10,646 nt of DNA from GCA-2746235 sp049609225 (lineage in GTDB: Bacteria > Planctomycetota > UBA1135), in contig JBMYYH010000101.1 in assembly GCA_049609225.1 (NCBI GenBank), positions 1-10,646 of the forward strand, in the 5' to 3' direction. Position 1 is the stretch's first letter. Every line of letters starts with the position of its first letter. The position numbers and the translations under genes are program-made. Below, piece by piece: positions 1-6,932 of this stretch. The notes below the pieces were generated by a model, which ran no database searches, was not told the DNA's origin, and saw only the letters and a list, made by a program, of their open reading frames with translations.

Positions 1-1
1 C

Positions 2-1015
2 ACCCCGCCACGGATGTGGCATAACCAAGGTGTCTATGAAACCGGGGCAAGGTCATACTACCCTGAGGATGGATACTTCAATTTCCTGGTCGGCGAATCG
101 AACCCGCTGTTCATTAACGGCTTTGAGTCCCCCACTGGAATGGACCAGGGATGGACACATATCGATTTGAACAATCCGCTCTATGACGACTGGCAACGAG
201 GATTGCCAGGAGGCAATCAGGGCGTTTCCTTCGGAACTCCTTGGTATGACCCGCCTAACCTCGATAACTCGACATCCATCTGGGGAACGGACATCGCTGC
301 CACATGGGACGGAATGTATCTTGCCGATGTAGATTCGTATCTACAATCTCCGGTGATTGATGCCTCGGACATGACAGGCCTGAAATTGCGCTTTGATAGA
401 TGGCTAAGTTTTGCAGGACCTGGGGACGAAGCCACCATCTGGGCCGTTCACCCAGTCACTGGAGCTGAGATTCTCAAGCTTTCCGACCCCGTTTCAGCGA
501 ATGACACGGAATGGAAAGATTTGGTCATTGAGCTGCCCTCCACGCTCGACGGAGTGGCGTTCAGGCTCCGATTCAAGCTAAAAACTGATTTGGCTACAAA
601 CTATGGAGGCTGGAATATCGACAATGTTGAGGTCACTGCACTCGGCGCATCTCCTGGAGGCCCGAGTCCATCAAACACCATGACCCTGAGGGGCGACACC
701 TCGGCATCCGTTGGCATGGTCCCGAGCTTTGTCTTGACCGGAGGCCCTCCCAACTCGCCCTACAAGCTTTATTTCCACACAGTCTGGGATCGCGTGAATG
801 GCTGGACTTCAGGAGGCCACACATACGACATCCAGTTGCTTCCCCAGAATGAGGTCCTCAGTGGAACCCTGGGACCAAACGGCAATGCGAATATCGTGCT
901 TCCGCAAGCGGCGAACAGCTCCCAAATCGGAAACACATACTACTTTGAGGTCGTGGCTAATCCCGCCTCAGGCGTTGAGGATTCCAACGTACAAATCCTC
1001 ACCGTCTGGCCCTAA
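2..1015 (+). CDS. C-terminal part of a large secreted protein with jelly-roll and beta-sandwich domains (5'-partial)
   Basis: The reading frame is open to the left edge of the window, so the first ATG at 14 is probably internal and the gene is 5'-truncated by the window. Counting from that ATG, residues about 35-210 form a module of the kind found at the C-terminus of secreted metallopeptidases and other exported proteins (immune-inhibitor-A or MAM-like jelly roll): it opens with FINGFES, continues with DDWQRGLPGG and LQSPVIDAS, and closes with GGWNIDNVEVTALG. Residues about 220-333 form a second beta-rich domain with a PNSPYKLYFHT strand and a final strand ending in VWP. No catalytic motif (such as HExxH) is in the visible part, so the enzymatic identity, if any, is unknown. 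The tail resembles the end of the FG-GAP protein at 8659-10644. It probably acts outside the cytoplasm. A missing-start peptidase is the favoured but unproven idea. Confidence 0.75.
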   Translation, partial: TPPRMWHNQGVYETGARSYYPEDGYFNFLVGESNPLFINGFESPTGMDQGWTHIDLNNPLYDDWQRGLPGGNQGVSFGTPWYDPPNLDNSTSIWGTDIAATWDGMYLADVDSYLQSPVIDASDMTGLKLRFDRWLSFAGPGDEATIWAVHPVTGAEILKLSDPVSANDTEWKDLVIELPSTLDGVAFRLRFKLKTDLATNYGGWNIDNVEVTALGASPGGPSPSNTMTLRGDTSASVGMVPSFVLTGGPPNSPYKLYFHTVWDRVNGWTSGGHTYDIQLLPQNEVLSGTLGPNGNANIVLPQAANSSQIGNTYYFEVVANPASGVEDSNVQILTVWP

Positions 1016-1131
1016 TCGCAGGTGCTGAGCTGCCTATCTGAACAGCCCCATCCCCCTAGTCCCTGGTAGCGGATTCCTTGGCCGGGCAGGTCCACTGTTC
1101 GAGCCCTTTCACGCTGCTCTTCCGCAGTCAT
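1016..1131. other. Intergenic region between convergent genes; no clear terminator
   Basis: This stretch separates the stop of the left secreted protein from the stop of the convergent DUF3568-like gene. A transcription terminator would be expected here for both directions, but I see only very short stems (CTGC/GCAG around 1113-1126) and no hairpin followed by a T-run. The words GTTCGAGCCC near 1098-1107 recall a tRNA T-loop, but the required stem does not form. Confidence 0.5.
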
Positions 1132-1527
1132 CTAACGCGTGACGCGATAAGCAATGCGGTCGGCCAGACGTTGGGCCAACTCCAGATTCGGCGCCAGATC
1201 CGCCCACTTGCGCGCCTGCACCACCACGCGGGTGGCGTTGTCGGTGATGCGGGTGAGATAGACCTCGACCTTGTGACCATCGACCTTGCCGACCACCGAG
1301 CTTTCGCCCAAGCCACCGGCAATCTCATCCAACTCGCCCTTCTCCTGCAGTTCGGCCTGCGCGGCGGCGTAGGCATCTTCCATGGGCGCGTCGACAAAGA
1401 CCTCGGTGGAATCTTCGCCGAGGGCATACATGGCACCGGCGCCGATGGCGGCTCCGGCCACGAGCACGCAGGAGCCTAGGCTCAGGAGGCCGAGGCAAAG
1501 GAGGGCAGGCAGGGCGAAGGTTTTCAT
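1132..1527 (-). CDS. DUF3568-like small lipoprotein
   Basis: The 131-residue product begins with Lys, then a hydrophobic stretch and the lipobox LGSC, giving Cys20 as the probable lipidated residue after signal peptidase II cleavage. A Gly/Ala-rich segment (VAGAAIGAGA) follows, then an acidic-to-mixed alpha/beta domain from about residue 40, starting TEVFVDAPMEDAYAAAQ and ending in a helix with RLADRIAYRV. Signal, Gly-rich linker, length near 130 and the domain pattern fit the DUF3568 lipoprotein family, whose function is unknown. The start at 1527 is preferred over the longer frame starting at 1800 because it puts the signal peptide at the N-terminus; the extra upstream residues are only the antisense-like overlap with the HlyD-like gene. 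Its ATG overlaps the TGA of that gene (ATGA), so translation is likely coupled. It probably sits in a membrane facing the periplasm. Confidence 0.8.
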   Translation of the reverse strand: MKTFALPALLCLGLLSLGSCVLVAGAAIGAGAMYALGEDSTEVFVDAPMEDAYAAAQAELQEKGELDEIAGGLGESSVVGKVDGHKVEVYLTRITDNATRVVVQARKWADLAPNLELAQRLADRIAYRVTR

Positions 1528-3443
1528 TGCGGCTTCTCTACGGACGATGCGGCCGGAGGTTGGAAGCCATCCGGGCGCTCTTCCGCCTGCGGTTGCGGCG
1601 GGGTCAGACGCAGTTCCAGCAGTTCGCGGTCGGCGTCGGCCAAAGCCAGGGTATCGGCGAGCCAACCAACGGGTAGACGCAGGCGCAGACGCGTGAGGCC
1701 GTCGGGTTCGGAGGCAGCAGAGAGAATGCGTGTGGGCATCCAGCTGGAGCGGCCAGGGCGGCGCAGGCGGGCATTGCCAGCCAGATAAGCCGGATCCCAA
1801 TCGGGAGTGGCCAAGACCGCCTCAAGATAACCATCATTCCAAGGTGTGAGCACTCCCACCACCTGGCCTTCCTGCACGGCCTCGCCATCGCCGACCAAGG
1901 GACGGAACTCACCCGCGCGCGGCACGCGTAAGCCCACTTCAATCTGCGAAGCCTTCGCTTCCTGCAGCTGCACTTCCAAAGCGCGCGATTGAGCCTGCCA
2001 ACCCGGACGCTCCTCCAAGTTTGGCGGCCCATCTTGCTGCCACGCCAACCACGAAGCCTGCGCCGCGGCGACTTCGGCCTGCGCTTCCTCCAACTCTTGT
2101 TCCAAGGCCAACAGAGCCTCCCAATCGGGACGCACTTCGCGGAAGCTCAAAATGCCTTCTTCCGCCAAAGCCTTGGCTTGCGCATAGGTTTCTCGTGCGG
2201 CGGGCAAACGTCTTTCTAAAGAAGAGACCGTAGCCTCATGCCGCGCGACCGCATTTTGCTGGCGTCGTTCTTCCTGCTTCCACTGTTCTAAAGACGCAGC
2301 TTGTTGAGCAGCAAACTCCCGCTCCATTTCGTTTTGCAAGTCTTGCAGACGATCACTGCGATCGACGCCGGCAACTTGGGTGAGCACCGCCACTTCTGCG
2401 CCCTCCATCACAGCACCTTGCTGCGCAAATTTCGGCCGCCAATGCAAGCGCCCATCGACGGTGGCTACGACATCGACCTGGGGGCGAATCAACTCACCAT
2501 CGAGGAAGAGTTCCGGCAACTCCGGCATCGGCGGCGGCGCCACTGGATCCATTTCCTGATCCAACGGCTGCGACGGCAGCTTCGGCAGCTCCACCAAGGG
2601 TGGTTGTTGCACCGGTGTGGACTTGGTGCTGATCCAAGTCTTCAAACGTTCGACGCCATTGTTTTGATCGACCAAGAAGGCACCCACTGCCAAGATCACC
2701 ACCACGCTACTCCACAACAAGGCGCGACGCGGGCGATGAACCTCCACTGGAGGTGGCGCCGGTTCGGTGGTTGGGGTGGCCAAGACTTCTACCACCTGCG
2801 CTTTCGGCTGCGCTTTGGGCTTTGGCGGTGCTTCCTTCAAACTCGGACGCGCGGCGATTTCCCACAACCCGGGTTCCGCCTGCAAACGCTGGACGGAACC
2901 GCGACACCAAGAACGCTCGGTCCAACGACGCATCGCTGCATGTGGAGCTTTGACTCCAAACAACTTGGCGTCGGCGAGGCTGGCTTGGCCGCGAGTGGCG
3001 AGGAAGCGTAAGAAGGCATGTTCGCGCCGCGCACTGTCGTCGGAGGCTTCGATGGCTGGCCAGGTGTGCAGAGCCTCGGCCCAGGCATCGATGTCGGCGA
3101 GTGCTGCTGGATTCCAACGCACTAGGGATCCATCCCAACCCGGCGGCACCGTAGTGGTACTGCCCCATCGGAAAAGGGGAAGGCAGGCAGTGATTGCATG
3201 ACGCCTTAAAGCGCTGACCAAAGCTTCGCCACCGACGCCGACCAACATGTCGGGAGGCTCGAGGCCGCTATCCAAAGCAGCGAAGAAGGCATCGAGTTCC
3301 TGGCCGTCGATCAGGACTTGCGGATGCTGCAGCATCTGCACAACCCCCTCGGGCGGTGCTTCTCCCTGAGTCAGGAAGACGACGCGCAACGGTACGGAGG
3401 AGTTCATGCCATGACCGGATGGCACAGAGGGGCGGGATTTCAA
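1524..3443 (-). CDS. Membrane-anchored HlyD-like (lipoyl-barrel, coiled-coil) protein with cytoplasmic receiver-like and winged-helix-like N-terminus
   Basis: The 639-residue product has one clear membrane helix at about 241-258. Before it lie an alternating strand/helix region (about 17-125) resembling a receiver fold but lacking an obvious phospho-acceptor Asp, a possible winged helix (about 143-198, with ASLADAKLFGV and RLQAEPGLWEI), and a Pro/Lys-rich linker (200-240). After the helix comes a Pro-rich linker, a first half barrel (about 318-355), a Gln/Glu/Ala-rich coiled-coil hairpin (361-500), and a second half barrel (503-533) with the VGDGEAVQEGQVVGVL pattern of biotinyl/lipoyl-like domains. 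This C-terminal plan is that of HlyD/membrane-fusion adaptors, which bridge inner-membrane transporters to outer components; no transporter gene is adjacent. The longest frame starts with TTG at 3443 overlapping the deoA stop; an ATG at 3407 is an alternative that removes 12 residues. HlyD-like identity is good; the N-terminal reading is inference. Confidence 0.8.
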   Translation of the reverse strand: MKSRPSVPSGHGMNSSVPLRVVFLTQGEAPPEGVVQMLQHPQVLIDGQELDAFFAALDSGLEPPDMLVGVGGEALVSALRRHAITACLPLFRWGSTTTVPPGWDGSLVRWNPAALADIDAWAEALHTWPAIEASDDSARREHAFLRFLATRGQASLADAKLFGVKAPHAAMRRWTERSWCRGSVQRLQAEPGLWEIAARPSLKEAPPKPKAQPKAQVVEVLATPTTEPAPPPVEVHRPRRALLWSSVVVILAVGAFLVDQNNGVERLKTWISTKSTPVQQPPLVELPKLPSQPLDQEMDPVAPPPMPELPELFLDGELIRPQVDVVATVDGRLHWRPKFAQQGAVMEGAEVAVLTQVAGVDRSDRLQDLQNEMEREFAAQQAASLEQWKQEERRQQNAVARHEATVSSLERRLPAARETYAQAKALAEEGILSFREVRPDWEALLALEQELEEAQAEVAAAQASWLAWQQDGPPNLEERPGWQAQSRALEVQLQEAKASQIEVGLRVPRAGEFRPLVGDGEAVQEGQVVGVLTPWNDGYLEAVLATPDWDPAYLAGNARLRRPGRSSWMPTRILSAASEPDGLTRLRLRLPVGWLADTLALADADRELLELRLTPPQPQAEERPDGFQPPAASSVEKPQ

Positions 3444-4639
3444 GCCATCCGGTAAGCCTGTTCTACCAGACCAAGCGCCGCATCCAACCCCTGTCCGGCA
3501 TGAACCAAGGTAATCAGCGGATCACCGGCTTGTACTTGATCTCCGACCTTGGCGTGCAACTTGAGTCCTACGCCGAAATGCACTGGGTCTTGAGCCCGAC
3601 GTCGGCCGGCGCCGAGGAGGAATGCGGCTTGGCCCAAATGGCCGGCATCGCAGGATTGGACCACGCCAGAGGCCTTTGCGCTGACGACCTGCTCCTCCAC
3701 CGCACCGCCTTGGAGCTCGGCTTCAGGGTCGCCGCCATGCGCGCGGACCATTTCCAACCATTTTGGATAGGCCGCACCGCTCGCGAGCACTGCGCGCGCC
3801 TTTTCTCCTTCACCGCTGAGTTGCACGACCAGGTCGACCAAATCTTCCGGGCCCTGCCCCTGCAAAGTGGCGATCGATTCCTCTACCTCGAGGGCATTGC
3901 CAACCAAGTTACCGAGCGGTTGAGACATCGGCGTGAGGTTCGCGGAAGTGGCCACCCCGGCGCCATTGCCGACATCCACCAGGCTCTTAGCCAAGGCTTC
4001 GGCTTCGGCACGGGTTTGCATAAAAGCACCACTGCCGAATTTCACATCCAGCACTAGGCGATCGATGCCTTCGACCAGTTTCTTCGACAGGATCGATGCC
4101 GTGATGAGGGCGATGGAGGGAACCGTCTGCGTTTCGTTGCGCGTGGCATAAAGGATGCGGTCGGCCGGCGCGATGTCGGGGGTTTGGCCGTTGATGAAGC
4201 ACCCCACCGCAGCCAAGGCCTCATGCAATTCGGCAACTTGAAGATCGGTGCGATAACCGGGGATCGCTTCGAGCTTGTCGAGGGTGCCACCGGTGATGCC
4301 TAAACCGCGCCCAGATAGCATCGGCACCTTCTTGCCGAGATGCGCCCACAGAGGTGCCAGGATCAAGGAGACCTTGTCGCCCACACCACCAGTGGAATGT
4401 TTGTCGACGAATGGTCCCTCAAGGCCATCCCAGGTCAGACAGCGACCACTTTCGGTCATCGCCCGGGTCAGGAAGACGGTCTCCTCGGCGCTCATGCCCT
4501 TCAGCATCACGAAAGCCAGCCAGGCCCCACGTTGCGCATCGGTGACGGAGCCATCGAGCACACCATCGATGAATCCACGGATGGCGGACTCGTCTTGGGG
4601 GATGCCGTCGCGGCGTTGCTGCAGCCAGAGGTCAATCAT
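3440..4639 (-). CDS. deoA: Thymidine phosphorylase
   Basis: This 399-residue enzyme splits thymidine (and deoxyuridine) with phosphate to the free base and 2-deoxyribose 1-phosphate in pyrimidine nucleoside salvage, in the cytoplasm. The family signatures are clear: the phosphate-binding DKHSTGGVGDK at 79-89, SGRGLGITGGTLDKLE at 109-124, and the ATRNET and ASILSKKL motifs. Residues equivalent to the E. coli active site are present as His81, Arg167, Ser182 and Lys186 (constant offset of four). Position 107 is Met in VPMLSGRG, as in E. coli thymidine phosphorylase, where pyrimidine-nucleoside phosphorylases carry Lys, so a thymidine-type specificity is likely. It is somewhat shorter than the usual 430-440 residues, mostly in the C-terminal domain. 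It is the first gene of a minus-strand operon and shares four bases with the next gene. An alternative name would be pyrimidine-nucleoside phosphorylase (pdp). Confidence 0.93.
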   Translation of the reverse strand: MIDLWLQQRRDGIPQDESAIRGFIDGVLDGSVTDAQRGAWLAFVMLKGMSAEETVFLTRAMTESGRCLTWDGLEGPFVDKHSTGGVGDKVSLILAPLWAHLGKKVPMLSGRGLGITGGTLDKLEAIPGYRTDLQVAELHEALAAVGCFINGQTPDIAPADRILYATRNETQTVPSIALITASILSKKLVEGIDRLVLDVKFGSGAFMQTRAEAEALAKSLVDVGNGAGVATSANLTPMSQPLGNLVGNALEVEESIATLQGQGPEDLVDLVVQLSGEGEKARAVLASGAAYPKWLEMVRAHGGDPEAELQGGAVEEQVVSAKASGVVQSCDAGHLGQAAFLLGAGRRRAQDPVHFGVGLKLHAKVGDQVQAGDPLITLVHAGQGLDAALGLVEQAYRMA

Positions 4640-4742
4640 GGGGCTCAGGGTAGCGATTCCGAGGGGTGGACAATAAACGAGGAAAAGTTCTTTTTATTTG
4701 GGCTTGCGGCTTCTTGAGGCGGGGGTATCCTTTGGCCGTAAT
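4640..4742. promoter_or_regulatory. Divergent promoter region between deoA and the Fur-box operon
   Basis: This is the only non-coding gap between the minus-strand deoA operon and the plus-strand porin operon, so both promoters should lie here. For the plus strand a weak candidate is TTGCGG (4704-4709), 16 bases, then TATCCT (4726-4731), which would start transcription just before the Fur-like palindrome. An alternative is TTGAGG (4714-4719) with TAATGA (4739-4744) at a long 19-base spacing, overlapping the palindrome. An A/T-rich run at 4690-4700 may aid either promoter. No convincing element was picked for the deoA direction. Confidence 0.35.
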
Positions 4743-4761
4743 GAGAATGAGTCTCATTCTC
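4743..4761. promoter_or_regulatory. Fur-type operator (perfect 9-1-9 palindrome)
   Basis: The sequence GAGAATGAGTCTCATTCTC is a perfect inverted repeat of nine bases around one central base. It matches 14 of 19 positions of the classical Fur box GATAATGATAATCATTATC. It lies 17 bases upstream of the ATG of the porin-like gene, so a bound repressor would block transcription initiation or early elongation. This predicts repression of the three-gene operon when iron is plentiful. A related metal regulator of the Fur superfamily (Zur, Mur) could use a similar site, so the metal is not proven. Confidence 0.8.
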
Positions 4762-4778
4762 GTAATCTCCTCAAAACC

Positions 4779-5918
4779 ATGAAATCCGCTCGATTCCTGC
4801 CTTTCACCCTGCTGCTTGCCGCCCCTTTGGCTGCTCAGCAGGACGGCGCGCCCAGCAATGAAGAACTGGCCCGCCGCATCGACATCCTCTCCGGCCAGCT
4901 CGATACCTCCGGCCCATCCATCGCCGATCGTTTCTCCTTCGGCGGTTATGGCGAGCTCGAGTACAACCGCTACGACGACACCACCGATGGCGGCGCACCA
5001 TCCGGCATGACCGATGAACTCGACCTCCACCGCGTGGTCTTCTACTTCGGCTACAAGTTCGACGACACTTGGTCCTTCACTTCGGAAATCGAATATGAGC
5101 ACGTCGATGAACTCGCGGTTGAGTTCGCTCAGGTCGACGGCAACTTCTCCGAAGCTTTGAACTTCCGCGGTGGTCACTTGTTGATCCCGATGGGCTTCAT
5201 CAACCAGAACCACGATCCGAACACCTTCTGGTCGGCACAGCGTCCGGTGGTCGAGCGCCTCATCCTACCCTCCACCTGGCATGAGAACGGTCTCGGAACT
5301 TTCGGCGCTGCAGGCGACTTCTCCTGGCAGGCCTATGTCGTCAGCGGTTTCGATGCTGCTGGCTTCAACCCCAGCGGTTCCGGCCTCCGCGGCGGACGTC
5401 AGAAGGGTTCGAATGCGCTTGCCGAGGATCTCAGCTTCACCGGTCGTTTTGATTGGCAGGGCGTCGAGGGACTCACTTTGGGTGGTTCCTTCTTCACCGG
5501 CAACAGTGGTCAAGGCAGCACGGTGAGTGATTTCGGTGTCAACGTGATGTCGGTGCACGCCGAGTACGAGACTGGCCCAGCCCGTTTCCGCTTCCTTTAC
5601 GCCGATGCCACCATCGACGATGCCAGCTTACTACCCACTCCATCGGCCAGCGATGACCTCATGGGTTGGTACATCGAAGGCGGCTATGACCTCTTCGCCG
5701 ACCGCACCGATGGTCAGGCCCTGATCCCCTTCGTGCGCTACTCCAACTACGACTTGTTGGATGCCACCGCCGCCTCCACCGATGTCAGTGTCATCGTCGT
5801 CGGTTGTGCTTACCAGCCGCAGGAGAATGTGATCTTCAAGCTCGACTTCAAGGATTCGTCCAACGACGCCGACACCACGGTCGACACCTTCGAGTTCACC
5901 CTCGGCTGGGCCTTCTAG
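4779..5918 (+). CDS. Porin-like outer-membrane beta-barrel protein, Fur-box controlled
   Basis: The 379-residue product has a signal peptide (MKSARFLPFTLLLAAPLAA, cleavage near Ala19) and a short helix at 27-42 that may be a coiled coil. From about residue 51 come alternating amphipathic strands (SFGGYGELEYNRY, HRVVFYFGYKF, WSFTSEIEYEH) and the final strand FEFTLGWAF ending in Phe, the usual signal for the outer-membrane assembly machine. The central segment, LNFRGGHLLIPMGFINQNHD followed by RPVVERLILPSTW, is typical of porins in the broad phosphate-selective porin O/P-like group; the transported substrate is unknown. There is one cysteine and no heme-binding CxxCH. The ATG at 4779 is preferred over an upstream one at 4698 because the longer form would translate through the Fur-type site and bury the signal peptide. 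It is first in an operon with an FMN-binding protein 16 bases downstream. Confidence 0.85.
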   Translation: MKSARFLPFTLLLAAPLAAQQDGAPSNEELARRIDILSGQLDTSGPSIADRFSFGGYGELEYNRYDDTTDGGAPSGMTDELDLHRVVFYFGYKFDDTWSFTSEIEYEHVDELAVEFAQVDGNFSEALNFRGGHLLIPMGFINQNHDPNTFWSAQRPVVERLILPSTWHENGLGTFGAAGDFSWQAYVVSGFDAAGFNPSGSGLRGGRQKGSNALAEDLSFTGRFDWQGVEGLTLGGSFFTGNSGQGSTVSDFGVNVMSVHAEYETGPARFRFLYADATIDDASLLPTPSASDDLMGWYIEGGYDLFADRTDGQALIPFVRYSNYDLLDATAASTDVSVIVVGCAYQPQENVIFKLDFKDSSNDADTTVDTFEFTLGWAF

Positions 5919-5934
5919 TTCAGGAAATGAAACG

Positions 5935-6495
5935 ATGAAAACGCTCCTCTTCGCTTGCGCCACGCTCGCCTTCGCGGCGGGTCCCGGAAAGGTCTTCTAC
6001 AGCCAGGATCAGGCATTAGGCCTCGCTTTCGGCAAGGCAGAAGTGACCCGGACCACGCACTACTGGAGTGAAGAGGAGCGTGATCGTCTGATCGAACTTT
6101 CGGGCAGCAAGGATGTCGGACTCACCCACATCGAGTTCGAGCAGGTGCTGGAGAAAGGCCAAACCGATGATGGTCGTCGCGTGTGGTTCGACACGCGTTT
6201 GGTGCGCACCAAGCAACAGACGGTGATGATCATCGTCGATAAGAACCTGACCATCGAGAAGCTGGTGGTGTGCAACTTCGATGAGCCGCTCGACTACAAG
6301 CCGGTCGACCGTTGGTATGCCCAGTTCGAAGGCAAGAAGTTGGATGACAAACTCAAGCTGAAGAAGTCGATCCATGGCGTCAGTGGTGCCACCATGACGG
6401 CCCGCGCGACCACCGCGGCGGTGCGTGAAATGCTGGCAGCGGACATCGTCGCGCGGACGCCGGCACCGAGTCCGGCCAAGCCCGACGCACGTTAG
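5935..6495 (+). CDS. Exported FMN-binding domain protein (covalent flavinylation motif)
   Basis: The 186-residue product has a short signal peptide (MKTLLFACATLAFA) and a single FMN-binding domain of the kind found in NqrC and RnfG. The key motif is GVSGATMT at 148-155; in this family the Thr of SGAT (Thr153) receives FMN through a phosphoester bond made by the ApbE flavin transferase. The domain therefore carries one-electron or two-electron redox chemistry outside the cytoplasm. An Ala/Pro-rich tail closes the protein. No apbE gene is in the window, so the transferase must be encoded elsewhere. The start at 5935 is supported by an AGGAA Shine-Dalgarno-like run at 5922-5926; an ATG at 5927 runs into a stop after three codons. 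It lies between a porin-like gene and a small membrane protein gene 11 bases downstream, which suggests a shared electron-transfer task under Fur-type control. Confidence 0.88.
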   Translation: MKTLLFACATLAFAAGPGKVFYSQDQALGLAFGKAEVTRTTHYWSEEERDRLIELSGSKDVGLTHIEFEQVLEKGQTDDGRRVWFDTRLVRTKQQTVMIIVDKNLTIEKLVVCNFDEPLDYKPVDRWYAQFEGKKLDDKLKLKKSIHGVSGATMTARATTAAVREMLAADIVARTPAPSPAKPDAR

Positions 6496-6506
6496 ACTTT
6501 GCGGCT

Positions 6507-6932
6507 ATGAGCCGTCTGCAAGCCTGGTTCCATCACGTCGCCAATATCCTGGTCGGCGGTACGGGATTGGTCTATGCCTGGATGCTCTACTTCGCGACAC
6601 CCGCCGATGAGTTCTCGTTGTGGAATCATCCCTGGCAAGGCAATGTGCGCGACCTGCATCTGGTACTGGCGCCGGCATTGGTCTTGAGTTTCGGCATGTT
6701 GTGGCCAACACATGCTTATGCGCGCATTCAAAAAGGCGCCAAGAGCCGACGTCGCACCGGGCTTTCTTTGGCCTTGAGCTTCCTACCGATGCTGGTCAGC
6801 GCTTACTTCCTGCAGATCGCAGTCGAAGAGGATTGGCGCACCACTTGGAAATGGGTGCACCTCATCGCATCGCTGTTGTGGATGGCCGCCTATGCCGCCC
6901 ACCAGATCAGCCGACGTCGTCGCGCCGCTTAA
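6507..6932 (+). CDS. Small four-helix membrane protein, possible heme b electron carrier
   Basis: The 141-residue product has four likely membrane helices at about 9-29, 48-68, 84-104 and 113-132, with basic ends (KGAKSRRR at 77-83, RRRR at the C-terminus) that place both termini in the cytoplasm. Histidines lie at helix ends: His9/His10 in helix 1, His51 and His69 around helix 2, His118 and His132 in helix 4. The 14-residue gap between His118 and His132 equals that of ligands to two stacked b hemes in classical cytochrome b proteins. With the flavinylated protein just upstream, this suggests an inner-membrane partner passing electrons from quinol to periplasmic FMN, similar in plan to four-helix DUF4405-type proteins found with FMN-binding domains. 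I do not recognise the exact family; heme binding is inference. Its stop codon overlaps that of the convergent gene. Confidence 0.75.
   Translation: MSRLQAWFHHVANILVGGTGLVYAWMLYFATPADEFSLWNHPWQGNVRDLHLVLAPALVLSFGMLWPTHAYARIQKGAKSRRRTGLSLALSFLPMLVSAYFLQIAVEEDWRTTWKWVHLIASLLWMAAYAAHQISRRRRAA

Noticed and set aside
1080..1115. tRNA-like T-loop word GTTCGAGCCC
   Set aside because: The bases before the loop (CCACTG) cannot pair with those after it, and no acceptor or anticodon stem can be drawn.
1078..1479. 133-codon open frame on the plus strand
   Set aside because: It is antisense to the DUF3568-like lipoprotein, which has a signal peptide, lipobox and operon context.
2301..3011. 236-codon open frame on the plus strand
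   Set aside because: It lies wholly antisense to the HlyD-like gene, has a His/Arg/Gln-rich composition typical of a reverse-frame shadow, and shows no domain or signal.
3356..4057. 233-codon open frame on the plus strand
   Set aside because: It is antisense to deoA, whose catalytic motifs prove the minus-strand frame is the coding one.
4632..5213. 193-codon open frame on the minus strand across the promoter region
   Set aside because: It runs antisense through the porin-like gene and the Fur-type palindrome, and overlaps the deoA start; no protein family features.
4779..5918. Porin as part of an MtrABC-like porin-cytochrome conduit
   Set aside because: No CxxCH heme motif occurs in the porin-like protein or its two operon partners, so a multiheme conduit is not supported.
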